This document shows positions 8,336 to 17,048 of a stretch of 64,000 nt of DNA, piece by piece. Location of the stretch: contig NZ_JACCBN010000001.1 of assembly GCF_013409505.1 (NCBI RefSeq), positions 682,001 to 746,000 of the forward strand. The letters run 5' to 3'. The notes under the pieces are model-generated. The model was not told where the DNA came from and did not search any database. It saw only the letters and a program-made list of their open reading frames with translations. How positions within the stretch are numbered: the first letter of the stretch is position 1; every line of letters starts with the position of its first letter. Source of the stretch: Actinomycetospora corticicola. GTDB lineage: Bacteria > Actinomycetota > Actinomycetes > Mycobacteriales > Pseudonocardiaceae. Position numbers and translations under genes: made by a program.

Positions 8336-9136
8336 TCACGCGTCCCACCACTGTGCCTCCTGGGCGCGCAGCCAGGCCTCGTCGTCGAGAAGGCGCAGGT
8401 GGGAGCGGGTGATCGCGCCACTGGCCAGCAACAGGTCGACCATCACCGACGGCGTCAGCCGGGCCCCGCGCTCGGCCAGCCCGCCGCGCACGAGCTTCAC
8501 CCGCAGCGCCTTGAGGTGCTCGTGGATGCGACCGGTGAGGCGCTTGCGGGTGGCCTCGTCGGTGTCCAGCGCGTGCACCAGGTGCCAGCTGTTGGTCGCC
8601 TCGAGCACCGCGCGGGTCAACTGCGGGACCTCCGGGGGAGGGGCGAGGTCGGTCGCGTCGAGAAGCCGGTGCCGGCAGAGCATCAGCGCGGTGACGAACT
8701 CCTTGGTGTGAGTCCGGAGCCGGACCGGCTCGCGGGTCGCGGTGCCGGTCGGGTCCATCGTCAGGACGGCGGGTCCGGTCGGCGCCGCGGCGGTGACCGT
8801 CACGACGAACGCCGAGGCGCCCCAGGAGGGGCCGGTGACGGTGGCCCTGCCGCGGGTCAGGACGTAGCCGCCGGCGGGCCCTTCGTCGGAGGCCGGAGGG
8901 AGTCGGGAGAGGGCGCCGTCGGCGTCGACGACGAGGCCGTGGGTGCGGCTGAGGCAGGTCAGGACCGCGCCGCCGCCGGTCGGGACGACGGCGAGGGCGC
9001 GGCGGGAGAGACGGGCCTCGGTCGGGAACGAAAGTGCGCAGGTCTCGTCCCGCCCGACGACGAGCCGGTCGGTCACCGGCAGGGTGCGGCCGTCGGCGGC
9101 ACGCACGACGGGGGCGTTCACGGGCGGCGCGCTCAT
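8336..9136 (-). CDS. FHA-domain protein with helical C-terminus
   Basis: A 266-residue protein. The N-terminal part has an FHA core: LVVGRDETCALSFP, then LSRRALAVVP and SRTHGLVV. The C-terminal half (about 140-266) is helical, with RTHTKEFVTALMLCRHRLL and RIHEHLKALRVKLV, and may be a winged-helix or protein-interaction domain. The start ATG overlaps the stop of the ABC transporter (ATGA at 9133-9136), so the longer upstream frame is not used. FHA domains bind phosphothreonine; the likely writer is the kinase encoded at the head of the same cluster. Confidence 0.82.
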   Translation of the reverse strand: MSAPPVNAPVVRAADGRTLPVTDRLVVGRDETCALSFPTEARLSRRALAVVPTGGGAVLTCLSRTHGLVVDADGALSRLPPASDEGPAGGYVLTRGRATVTGPSWGASAFVVTVTAAAPTGPAVLTMDPTGTATREPVRLRTHTKEFVTALMLCRHRLLDATDLAPPPEVPQLTRAVLEATNSWHLVHALDTDEATRKRLTGRIHEHLKALRVKLVRGGLAERGARLTPSVMVDLLLASGAITRSHLRLLDDEAWLRAQEAQWWDA

Positions 9137-11514
9137 CGCCGGGCCGGGTCGAGCCGCCGGAGCAGCCACCAGGTGAGGGCCACGAAGAGCGCGGTCACGA
9201 CGGCGAGCACGCCTAGGTCAGCGAGCCAGGTGCCGGCGGTGTGGTCCCAGAGCGGGTCGGGCTGGTCGAACGGGCGTGCGGCGGGGCCGGTCGGGATGCC
9301 GATCGTCGCGGCGCCGGCGGCGAAGCCCCACCGGGCGGGGACAAGCCAGGCGAGCTGGCCGAGCCCGGGTCGTTCGCCGATCTGCATCAGGGCGCTGGAC
9401 AGGATGAACTGCAGCATCGCGAGGAGCACGAGCAGCGGCATGCCCCGGTCGGCGTTGTCGATCAGCGCCGACACCGCGAGCCCGACCGCCATGCTCGCCG
9501 CCGTCAGCAGCACCAGCGCCACGACGATCTCGGCGATGCCGCTGCCCAGCAGCACCGGCTCGTCCGGCGACGGCCGCCCGACCGTCCCGAGGACGCCGAG
9601 CACGACCGCCTGCACCCCGACGATCGCGCCGAGGACCACGAGCTTCGACGTCAGGTACGCGCCCCGGGAGAGCCCGATGGCCCGTTCCCGACGATAGATC
9701 TCGCGTTCCTTCACGAGCTCCCGGATCGACGCGGCGGACCCCATGAGCGCGGCTCCCACGACGAGGACCAGCCACAACAGGTGCGGCGCTCCCGCTGCAC
9801 CCCGCAGCTGTTCGGTCATCGAGAGGCCGGCCTCCCCGGGCAGGGCGTGCGCGAGGACGCTCAGCACCAGGGGGAGCGCGGCCATGAAGATCAGGTACTG
9901 GCGGTCGGCGGCGATGACCGCGAGGTAGCGGCGCGCGAGGACGGTGAACTGCCGTCGGACCGACTGCTGCCTTCTCGCCGCCGTTCCTGCGGAGGTCTGC
10001 TGCGTCGGCTGGGGTGGAGCGCTCGCGCGGCCGACGTAGCGCGCGTGGGCAGGGGAGCGGCTGAACTTCTCGCCCCAGTCGGAGTGCTCCTGCAGCAGGA
10101 GGAAGACGTCGGCGAAGCCGGTCTTCCCGAAGTACGCGAGGGCCTCCTCGGGCGGCCCGAAGAAGGCGACCTCACCGCCGGGCGCGAGGAGCATGAGCCG
10201 GTCGCAGAGATCGAGGTTCGCGACGCTGTGCGTCACGACCACGACCGTTCGCCCGTCGTCCGCCAGCCCCCGCAACGTGCGCATGACGGACTTGTCGAGC
10301 CCCGGGTCGAGGCCGCTGGTGGGCTCGTCGAGGAACAGCAGTGATGGCCGGGTGAGGAGTTCGAGGGCGACGGAGGTGCGCTTGCGCTGCCCGCCGGACA
10401 GCGTGTGGATCGGCTGCTCGGCCTGACCGTCGAGCCCGAGCTCGTGGATGACCTCGTCGATGCCTGCCCGGCGTTCCTCTGCGGCGACGTCGTCGGGGAA
10501 GCGGAGCTCGGCGGCGTAGTGCAGCGCTTTTCGGACGCTCAGCTGCGGGTGCAGGATGTCGTCCTGCGGCACGAGCCCAATGCGCTGGCGGAGCTCGTCG
10601 TAGTCGGCGTAGAGGTCGCGGCCCGCGTACTCGACCCGGCCCTCGTCGGCGGGGCGGAAGCCAGTCAACGCTTTCAGCAAGGTCGACTTGCCCGCGCCGG
10701 ACGGCCCGACCACCGCAAGCAGGCTCTTCGACTCGAGCGCGAACGTGACGTCCCGCAAGAGCTGCTTGCCCTTCGCCGTGCGGACCCCGATGCCCTCCGC
10801 CCGGAACTCGACCGCCCCGGTGTCGACATATTCGACGAGCCGGTCGCCCTCGAGGTGCAGCAGGACGTGCCCGATGCCCACCACGTCCGCGGGTCCGAGT
10901 TCCTGACGACGGGTGCGGGTCCCGTTGACGAAGGTCCCGTTGGAGCTGTTCAGGTCATGGATGACCCACCGGCTGCCCTCGCGCCGGAGCTCGGCGTGGA
11001 AGCGGCTCGCGAGGAGGTCCTGCACGACGACGTCGTTGCGTTCGTCGCGGCCGATGGTCAGCGCGGCGGGAGTGGTGCGGAGGTCGTGGACGGCCTCGAA
11101 GCGGCCCTGCCTGGAGCTGCGCTGGGCGGCCTCCGAGATGTAAGGCGCGCGGTGCCGCGGAGGGGTGGGCCGGGGGAGCGGAGTGAGGACGAGGTGGACC
11201 TGGGGTGCTCCCGCGTTGGCTCCAAGCGTGACCGTGAGGGGTCCGCGGACGTGCTCCTTCGTGAGGCGTCGCTGCTGCGCGAAGGTGCCGTTGCGGCTGG
11301 TGTCCTCGATGGTCCAGCCCTGCGGGCCATGGGTGATGCGGACGTGGTGCCGTGACACCTCGGGGCCGAGGACCTGGAGATCGGCCGACTCGTCGCGGCC
11401 GATGGTGAAGGGCGTGCCGGGGTTTACGTGTGCACGTCGGTCGTGGGTACGGACCTCGAGTGGGGTTGCCGGCGCCGGCCGGGCGCGCTCGGCCGACTTT
11501 TCGAGCTGGGTCAT
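9133..11514 (-). CDS. Double-FHA ABC exporter (ABCG-like half transporter)
   Basis: A 793-residue protein with two FHA domains (about 20-110 with IGRDESADLQV and SRHHVRI; 135-225 with IGRDERNDVVV and SRFHAEL), then an ATP-binding cassette (Walker A GPSGAGKST at 270-278, LSGGQ 372-376, Walker B LLFLDEPTSGLD 392-403) and an ABC2-type membrane domain with about six helices (roughly 530-790). This architecture matches the mycobacterial Rv1747 type, where kinase phosphorylation of the protein and FHA binding regulate an envelope-related exporter. The kinase at 12787-14223 is the obvious regulator. The start MTQLEKS agrees with the family's length. It is translationally coupled to the downstream FHA gene. 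Confidence 0.93.
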   Translation of the reverse strand: MTQLEKSAERARPAPATPLEVRTHDRRAHVNPGTPFTIGRDESADLQVLGPEVSRHHVRITHGPQGWTIEDTSRNGTFAQQRRLTKEHVRGPLTVTLGANAGAPQVHLVLTPLPRPTPPRHRAPYISEAAQRSSRQGRFEAVHDLRTTPAALTIGRDERNDVVVQDLLASRFHAELRREGSRWVIHDLNSSNGTFVNGTRTRRQELGPADVVGIGHVLLHLEGDRLVEYVDTGAVEFRAEGIGVRTAKGKQLLRDVTFALESKSLLAVVGPSGAGKSTLLKALTGFRPADEGRVEYAGRDLYADYDELRQRIGLVPQDDILHPQLSVRKALHYAAELRFPDDVAAEERRAGIDEVIHELGLDGQAEQPIHTLSGGQRKRTSVALELLTRPSLLFLDEPTSGLDPGLDKSVMRTLRGLADDGRTVVVVTHSVANLDLCDRLMLLAPGGEVAFFGPPEEALAYFGKTGFADVFLLLQEHSDWGEKFSRSPAHARYVGRASAPPQPTQQTSAGTAARRQQSVRRQFTVLARRYLAVIAADRQYLIFMAALPLVLSVLAHALPGEAGLSMTEQLRGAAGAPHLLWLVLVVGAALMGSAASIRELVKEREIYRRERAIGLSRGAYLTSKLVVLGAIVGVQAVVLGVLGTVGRPSPDEPVLLGSGIAEIVVALVLLTAASMAVGLAVSALIDNADRGMPLLVLLAMLQFILSSALMQIGERPGLGQLAWLVPARWGFAAGAATIGIPTGPAARPFDQPDPLWDHTAGTWLADLGVLAVVTALFVALTWWLLRRLDPARR

Positions 11515-11574
11515 CGACTTCCCTGTCGTGGAACCGAGTCGATTTGACCCGGTTGCGGCGAGGTGATTCGCAGG

Positions 11575-12654
11575 TCAGCCCTGAGGAGTGACGTCCGGGT
11601 CAGGCGCTGTGCTCGCGGAAGGAGCGGTGCCCGTCCGCGGTGGCAGATTCTCGAACTGGGGCTCGGGGTCCTGAGCTGGCCGCGGAGCTGGATCGGCGGC
11701 GGGCCCAGGAGCCGGAGCGGGGGCTTGAGCAGGTGCCATGGCCGGCGCGCCGGGAGCAGGAGCGGCGGCAAGGGGCGGCACCGAAGGAGCGGCGCCCGCC
11801 GGCACGGCAGCCTTCGCGCGACCCGCACCGGCAGCAGCTGCTGCGCGCGTTCCTACACCCTCGCCCGTGGTGGGCGCCGTGCCGGGCGGAGGAGGAAGGT
11901 CGGGATTCGCCGGATCGGCGAGGGCCAGGAGTGGGGCGTCGACGGTGGAGTCGGCGCAGCTCGGGATGGACTGCCGGTCCGGGACCCGGACGTAGAGCAT
12001 GGAGACGAAGAGGCCGTCGGTCGTCTTGAGCCAGGTCGCGGTGTGGACCGTGCCCTTCTGCACGACGTCACCGGTCTGGCCGCACGAGACGGCGAGCCGG
12101 GAACCGCGGGCGGCGGTGTCCTTGGCGCTCTCCGGGGCGACCGTCGTCGCGGAGCGGAGATTCACGCCGGCGGCGCCGACGTCGTAGACGATGCCGGTCC
12201 AGGTCATCGGGGCGACCGACGCGGAGGCGATGGCTTTCGAGCTGCCGCCCATCCACCACATCGTCGCGCTGAAGAGCAGGAAGACCTGTACGACGGCGAT
12301 TGCGCCAATCAAGGACCAGCGGCCGGCCGGGGTGGCGGCGACCTCGCGGGCCTGGCGCCACCAGGCCGCGAGGCGCACCTTGACCGGCACCGACTCGTCG
12401 TCAGGAAGGGGTGTCTGCTCGCCGGAGGGGTGCTGCGGCGTGGGACGGCCCTGCGGGGTGATGAGCGGGGACCGCATTGCGGGACCGCTGGGCGGGCCGA
12501 GGACGCGCGGGCCCACCGGAAACGGGCCGGAGCGGGGTGGGAGGGGAGGACCGCCCTGGGTCGGGATGGCCGACTGCGGCGCGCGGGCACGCAGGTCGGC
12601 GCCCCGCAGGTGCTCGGTAACGGGCTCGGGCGCTCCGTCGCTGGTCCTCGTCAT
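11575..12654 (-). CDS. Membrane protein with extracellular SH3-like domain and Pro/Ala tail
   Basis: A 359-residue protein: a Pro-rich cytoplasmic region (1-100), one transmembrane helix (about 112-132, WSLIGAIAVVQVFLLFSATMW), an extracellular bacterial SH3-like segment (about 155-225: GVNLRSATTVAPESAK, then VVQKGTVHTATWLKTTDG, LYVRVPD), then a long Ala/Pro-rich wall-spanning tail to the end. SH3-like domains often bind peptidoglycan or peptides. It sits between the kinase and the FHA-ABC gene on the same strand, and the cytoplasmic Thr/Ser/Pro-rich tail could be a kinase substrate. That link is inferred. Confidence 0.75.
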   Translation of the reverse strand: MTRTSDGAPEPVTEHLRGADLRARAPQSAIPTQGGPPLPPRSGPFPVGPRVLGPPSGPAMRSPLITPQGRPTPQHPSGEQTPLPDDESVPVKVRLAAWWRQAREVAATPAGRWSLIGAIAVVQVFLLFSATMWWMGGSSKAIASASVAPMTWTGIVYDVGAAGVNLRSATTVAPESAKDTAARGSRLAVSCGQTGDVVQKGTVHTATWLKTTDGLFVSMLYVRVPDRQSIPSCADSTVDAPLLALADPANPDLPPPPGTAPTTGEGVGTRAAAAAGAGRAKAAVPAGAAPSVPPLAAAPAPGAPAMAPAQAPAPAPGPAADPAPRPAQDPEPQFENLPPRTGTAPSASTAPDPDVTPQG

Positions 12655-12786
12655 GCACGTCCCCCTTCACCACGGCCTCACCCCCGGCCGCGTGACTGGT
12701 GATCGGGTCGCGCAGTGAAACAGTTACGTGTTGTTGTCGTGCTCTTCTTGAGACCAGTCAACTTTCACGAACGAGTGACCAAGCGA

Positions 12787-14223
12787 CTACTCCGCGATGA
12801 TGTCGAAGGTGACCTGGCGGTCGTTGACGCCGGTCACCGACGCCCGGAGCTGCTGCGTCCGACCGCCGTTGGAGACGGTGCAGGTCACCGACGCGCCGAT
12901 CTGTGCGGGCAGGGAGTCGGGACACGACACCTGACTCGCTGCCAGGCCGGACTGCGCCACGATCTGCGCCTCGACCGTCGAGGCGGGAACGGCGGGTGTA
13001 CGGAGGAACAGGATCGTGGCGATCACGGCGACGACGGTCAGGACTGCGCCGATCGCCAGCGCCGCCGTCCCTTGCTTCGCCTGCCCCCGGCGGCGGGCGA
13101 GGAATCCGAGCACCGCGCCCACCGGGGGGACGAGGACGGCGAGGATCAGTGCGATCAGGCCGACGCGCGCGGGAGCGGTATCAGCGGGTTGCTGCACGGG
13201 CGCCGGTACCGGTTGCTTCGGGATGGGGCCGGTCGCGTCGGCATCCGGGTCGCGGGGCCCGGCGTCGGGAAGGGGCGCGGACCGCGGAGGAGCCACGGGG
13301 CGGGGCGGGGTGCGGAGGGGGACCTGCCGAGGACGTGGTGGTGCGGGCATCGAGGGCGCGGTCTCGAAGGTGCGCGCCTCGGTGAGCGACTCCGCGGCCT
13401 TCGCGTCCCGCCGCACGACCTCCGCCGCGGCGTCGGCGAGCGCACCCGTCGTCGGGAAGCGGCCGGAGGGGGACTTGGCGAGGGCGGAGAGGACGACGTC
13501 GTCGAGGCCGGACGGGATCGGGGCGAGGGAGGACGGGCGCGGCGGGGCGTCGTTGAGGTGGCTGAGCATCACGGCCATGCGCTCACCGACGAAGGGCGGG
13601 CGGCCGGTGAGGGCCTCGAAGAGCACGCAGCCGAGGGCGTAGACGTCGAGACGCTGGTCGAACGGATCGGCGCGCAGCTGCTCGGGGGCCATGTAGGCGG
13701 GGGTGCCGAGGGTGGAGCCGGTGGCGGTCAGGCGGGGCTGCTCGGTGGCCTCGCGGACGTGGACGATGCCGAAGTCGGCGAGGTAGACGAAGTCGCGGTT
13801 GGCCAGCAGGACGTTCGACGGCTTCACGTCGCGGTGGACGATGCCGGCCTGGTGCGCGGCGTCGAGGGCGTCGGCGACCTGCTCGACGATGTGGACGGCG
13901 CGGTCCGGTCGGAGAGCGCCCTCGGCATGGATCAGGGCGCCGAGGTCGCGGCCGCGGACCAGGCGCATGTCGATGAACATCCGGCCGTCGATGACGCCGA
14001 AGTCGTGGATCGGGACGACGTGCGGGGAGTCCAGGCGGGCGGCGATGCGCGACTCGCGGCGGAAGCGCTCGCGGACGTCGGGATCGTCCTGGTCCTCGCC
14101 GTGCAGTCGCTTCAGTGCGACGGTGCGTTCCTTGACGGTGTCGACGGCCTCGTGGACCTCGCCCATCCCGCCCTTGCCGAGCCGGGCGCCCACCCGGTAC
14201 GGCCCGAACAGATCCCCCGTCAT
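12787..14223 (-). CDS. Transmembrane Ser/Thr protein kinase with DUF4333 sensor
   Basis: A 478-residue kinase. The catalytic domain has the Gly loop GKGGMG (16-21), catalytic Lys38 (VALKRL), HRDVKPSN (130-137), ADFG (149-152) and MAPE (178-181). A Pro-rich linker (290-350) leads to two predicted transmembrane helices (354-376 and 387-408) and an extracellular DUF4333 domain (412-478) with a likely disulfide (C434, C448). There are no PASTA repeats. The chosen ATG at 14223 gives the standard kinase N-terminus; the longer frame to 14427 is Arg/Pro-rich noise. It heads the minus-strand cluster encoding FHA proteins and probably phosphorylates them. Confidence 0.93.
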   Translation of the reverse strand: MTGDLFGPYRVGARLGKGGMGEVHEAVDTVKERTVALKRLHGEDQDDPDVRERFRRESRIAARLDSPHVVPIHDFGVIDGRMFIDMRLVRGRDLGALIHAEGALRPDRAVHIVEQVADALDAAHQAGIVHRDVKPSNVLLANRDFVYLADFGIVHVREATEQPRLTATGSTLGTPAYMAPEQLRADPFDQRLDVYALGCVLFEALTGRPPFVGERMAVMLSHLNDAPPRPSSLAPIPSGLDDVVLSALAKSPSGRFPTTGALADAAAEVVRRDAKAAESLTEARTFETAPSMPAPPRPRQVPLRTPPRPVAPPRSAPLPDAGPRDPDADATGPIPKQPVPAPVQQPADTAPARVGLIALILAVLVPPVGAVLGFLARRRGQAKQGTAALAIGAVLTVVAVIATILFLRTPAVPASTVEAQIVAQSGLAASQVSCPDSLPAQIGASVTCTVSNGGRTQQLRASVTGVNDRQVTFDIIAE

Positions 14224-14515
14224 CCACGCCCCATGCCGATCCACGCCCCCGCGCCGGGAGCGAGCATAGAGCGACAGGGTCCGCCGACCCTTCGGAGCCG
14301 TCGACGGACCGGGAACAGGAGCGGATGAACCATTCGAAGACCGAGACGACTTGCGTCTGGCACCCCACGTTGTATCCGGATCGGTATGGCGATGAGGCGC
14401 AAAGGGTGCGGGACCCGGTCGGCCCATCTAAGTGAACCTCCGGCGAGCCCACGGCGAAGCCGTCGAGTGCGACGTGTCGTACATTCTCGAGGCCGGTGGG
14501 GATCATGGGGGTTCG

Positions 14516-14953
14516 ATGGGGCGGAGCGGGAACGCCGACGGGACGTCGCGAGGCCCGCTCGGTGGAGCGGCGTTGGCCGTGGCTGTCGCGGTGATCACTG
14601 GTTGGCTCGCACTGCTGATCTGGCTGATCGTCGACGCGGGGGCCGATGAGGTCACCTGGACACGGCTGCTGGTGGTCCTGGGTTCGGTGGAGGCAGTCGC
14701 CTTTGCCGCTGCGGGTGCGCTGTTCGGAACGACAGTGCAGCGTGAACGTGTCACGGAGCAGCGGGCTCGGGCCGACGAGGCCGAGGCGCGGGCCGAGGGC
14801 CTCGCGAGCGACGCGAGCAACGGACAAAAGCTGGCTGCCGCGGTCAAGGCATCCTTCGGCGACGGCGGGGAGGCCAGAGAGCCGCTCGGCTACCGCGGGC
14901 GCGACCACCCCCTGGCTGTGCTGGAGATGGCCCATCGGTTGTTCCCAGACTGA
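14516..14953 (+). CDS. Small two-helix membrane protein
   Basis: About 145 residues with two hydrophobic helices (GGAALAVAVAVITGWLALLI and LLVVLGSVEAVAFAAAGALF) followed by a soluble coiled-coil-like stretch rich in Arg/Glu/Ala (RERVTEQRARADEAEARAEG) and a short C-terminal domain. The start is ambiguous: ATG 14516 has GGGGG just upstream, while 14432 would add 28 poorly structured residues. The next gene starts nine bases after its stop, so it is the first gene of the trypsin/kinase cassette and may anchor that cassette at the membrane. No named family was recognised. Confidence 0.65.
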   Translation: MGRSGNADGTSRGPLGGAALAVAVAVITGWLALLIWLIVDAGADEVTWTRLLVVLGSVEAVAFAAAGALFGTTVQRERVTEQRARADEAEARAEGLASDASNGQKLAAAVKASFGDGGEAREPLGYRGRDHPLAVLEMAHRLFPD

Positions 14954-14962
14954 GGGGGAGTC

Positions 14963-15937
14963 GTGGACGCGGTTGGCCGGCTGGTGCGTGACGGCGAGCC
15001 GGTCGGGACCGCCTTTGTCGTCGCCGACGGGTTCGGCGCGACGGCCGCGCACGTGCTCAAGGGTGGTGTGGGGTCGACGTGGACCTTCGAACCGCTCACA
15101 GCCTCCGGGCGGTCGTTTCCAGCGAAGATCGTCGGGCCGATGGACCGGGCCTCGGACGTGGCCCTGGTCGGGCTGCCGGCGGGGGAGGAGTGGGAGCCGG
15201 TGCCGCTCGCTTCGCATTCGCACGCCCGCCCCGGTGATCCTGTCCATCTCCGCGGCTTTGCGGGCTCCCTCGATTTCGACTCGGGGGTCGGGGTCCTGGT
15301 GGGGGAGGTTAGTGACGGCGGCCACGTTTGGGTCAAGGTGAGCTGCCGGCACGCTCAGCCCGGTATGAGCGGCGCACCGGTCCTGCTGACCGGGACCGGG
15401 TGCGCCATCGGTCTCGTCTCGTCCCGGCTCAACGCCGGGCTGTGGAATCGCGACACGGTGCTACTAGCTCCGAGCGTCGACATCCTCGGGCTGGCACCGG
15501 AGTTGCTTCGCTACCGGGACTCGGCCGGGGCGCACCGAGGCGGAACGTTGCGCCTCTCGTGGGACCGCGGGGACAGCCAGGAACCGGTCCTGGAGACAGA
15601 CGACTTCAGCGTCTCTTTCGGTCGGCATCCGACGAATCGCATCCAGCTTAACAATCGTGCAGACAGTCGCTTCCACGGCGCATTGTCCTTGATCGGCACC
15701 AGCGTCCGGTACCACCATTCCGGTACTCGACCTGCCGTCCTGAGTGGTGCCACACGTCAGGTGATGGTCGAGCGGAACGAATCTGTCACGGTGGTCAGTC
15801 GGGACCGCATCCGTTTCGCGAGCGGCACGATCCTGATTGAGTACACGGCTCCGGATCTCTATGATCCGGAGGTGCTTCCGACTTCGACGGCGGGCGAGGA
15901 GGGCGAGGGCGATGGAGGACGTTGGGTCAACGTCTGA
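14963..15937 (+). CDS. Trypsin-like serine protease fused to an FHA domain
   Basis: A 324-residue cytoplasmic protein with no signal peptide. The protease domain (1-180) has the chymotrypsin/HtrA-type triad: TAAH30, SDVAL (D65) and GMSGAP (S136). A C-terminal FHA domain (about 205-300) has SFGRHPTNRIQLN (218-230) and SRFHGAL (235-241). FHA domains recognise phosphothreonine, and the next gene, overlapping by 26 bp, is a kinase, so phospho-directed proteolysis is a plausible design. Intracellular trypsin-like domains next to kinases occur in bacterial conflict and signalling cassettes; assignment to one is an inference. The start is preceded by GAGGGGGAG. Confidence 0.85.
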   Translation: MDAVGRLVRDGEPVGTAFVVADGFGATAAHVLKGGVGSTWTFEPLTASGRSFPAKIVGPMDRASDVALVGLPAGEEWEPVPLASHSHARPGDPVHLRGFAGSLDFDSGVGVLVGEVSDGGHVWVKVSCRHAQPGMSGAPVLLTGTGCAIGLVSSRLNAGLWNRDTVLLAPSVDILGLAPELLRYRDSAGAHRGGTLRLSWDRGDSQEPVLETDDFSVSFGRHPTNRIQLNNRADSRFHGALSLIGTSVRYHHSGTRPAVLSGATRQVMVERNESVTVVSRDRIRFASGTILIEYTAPDLYDPEVLPTSTAGEEGEGDGGRWVNV

Positions 15938-17048
15938 GCCCGCGGAAGGGGTCATCGGTCGGCTGCTCGACGCGCCTTTAGCGGTCGGCGAGCGACTGCC
16001 CGATGGTCAGGTTGTCCGCGAGGTGAGGCGCGGTGGTCAGGCATGGGTTCTGGTGGTCGGTCGCGGAAACGATCGTCGAGCGGTCAAGGTCCCGCAGGTA
16101 GGGGTCGTTGCCGGCGATGTCGAGATCGCGCAGGTGCTTAGGCTTGCCCCGCACCCGCGGGTGGTAACCGCCTTGGACGTGATAGAGGTGACCGGCCGGC
16201 GCGCGATCGTCATGGAATACGTGCCGGACACTCTGGCGACATCGATCGGACGAATCGGACACTTCTTGCCGATGATCCAACAGATCTGCGACGGGATGGA
16301 GTACCTCTCGACGAACGGTGAATTCGCTCATCTTGATCTTAAGCCGTCGAACGTGCTCGTCGACGACCGGGGCGACATCAAGATCGCCGACTTTGGACTA
16401 TCTCGCCCGGCTCGCACGCCCGACGGGCGGTTCGCCGCCGCCGGCGGCGGGACGTGGGCCTATGCAGCGCCCGAGGTCCTTCGTGGTGAGCACTGTGACT
16501 CCCGCGCCGACATCTTCTCCGTCGGGGTCATCATCTACCAGTGCGCGACTGGACGGCTCCCTTACCCCTTCGACCTCGCGCCCACTTCGGGTGAGCAGCG
16601 CACCCAACTGGTTGACTACTACGACTCGCCCGGCGCCGAGCGGCGCACCGAGGAGATGTTCTATGGGGGCAAACCCAGCGGGGTGCCAGTGCAACTTCCG
16701 AGCGACGAGCTGGCCACCCTCGTGCAGGGCTGTCTTCAGGCCGACATGTCGAAGCGGCAGGCAACGTTCCGCGAGCTCTCGGGCCAGATCGCCTACTCGC
16801 TGGGGGTGCCCCGGCAGCGTGCACAGACCGAGCGCCTCCCCGAGCTCGACCGCCAGTTCCGGGAGCTCGCGCTCACCCGCGTCTTGACGAGAATGGGCAG
16901 CTCGGCCGAGGCCGTCCGCCGGGTGAACCGCCTGCTGACGAGGTCCTTGCCGGACCGGCTCGCGACATCAGTGCTGGATGCCGCGCGTGACGCCCTCATC
17001 GGCGCGGGACGTGGCGACGAGATCGGCGTGCTGGAGGGTTGGCCGTGA
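15912..17048 (+). CDS. Soluble Ser/Thr kinase with HLD in place of HRD
   Basis: A 378-residue kinase-fold protein starting at ATG 15912, inside the end of the protease gene. Visible motifs: RRGGQAW Gly loop (39-45), AVK59, MEYV hinge, HLDLKPSN (140-147), ADFG (159-162), APE (186-188). The Arg before the catalytic Asp is Leu, making it a non-RD kinase, which usually implies activation-loop-independent control. The catalytic Asp, Lys and Asn are kept, so it should be active. The C-terminal 90 residues are helical with no transmembrane segment. Its stop overlaps the next gene's GTG (GTGA at 17045-17048). Confidence 0.85.
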   Translation: MEDVGSTSEPAEGVIGRLLDAPLAVGERLPDGQVVREVRRGGQAWVLVVGRGNDRRAVKVPQVGVVAGDVEIAQVLRLAPHPRVVTALDVIEVTGRRAIVMEYVPDTLATSIGRIGHFLPMIQQICDGMEYLSTNGEFAHLDLKPSNVLVDDRGDIKIADFGLSRPARTPDGRFAAAGGGTWAYAAPEVLRGEHCDSRADIFSVGVIIYQCATGRLPYPFDLAPTSGEQRTQLVDYYDSPGAERRTEEMFYGGKPSGVPVQLPSDELATLVQGCLQADMSKRQATFRELSGQIAYSLGVPRQRAQTERLPELDRQFRELALTRVLTRMGSSAEAVRRVNRLLTRSLPDRLATSVLDAARDALIGAGRGDEIGVLEGWP

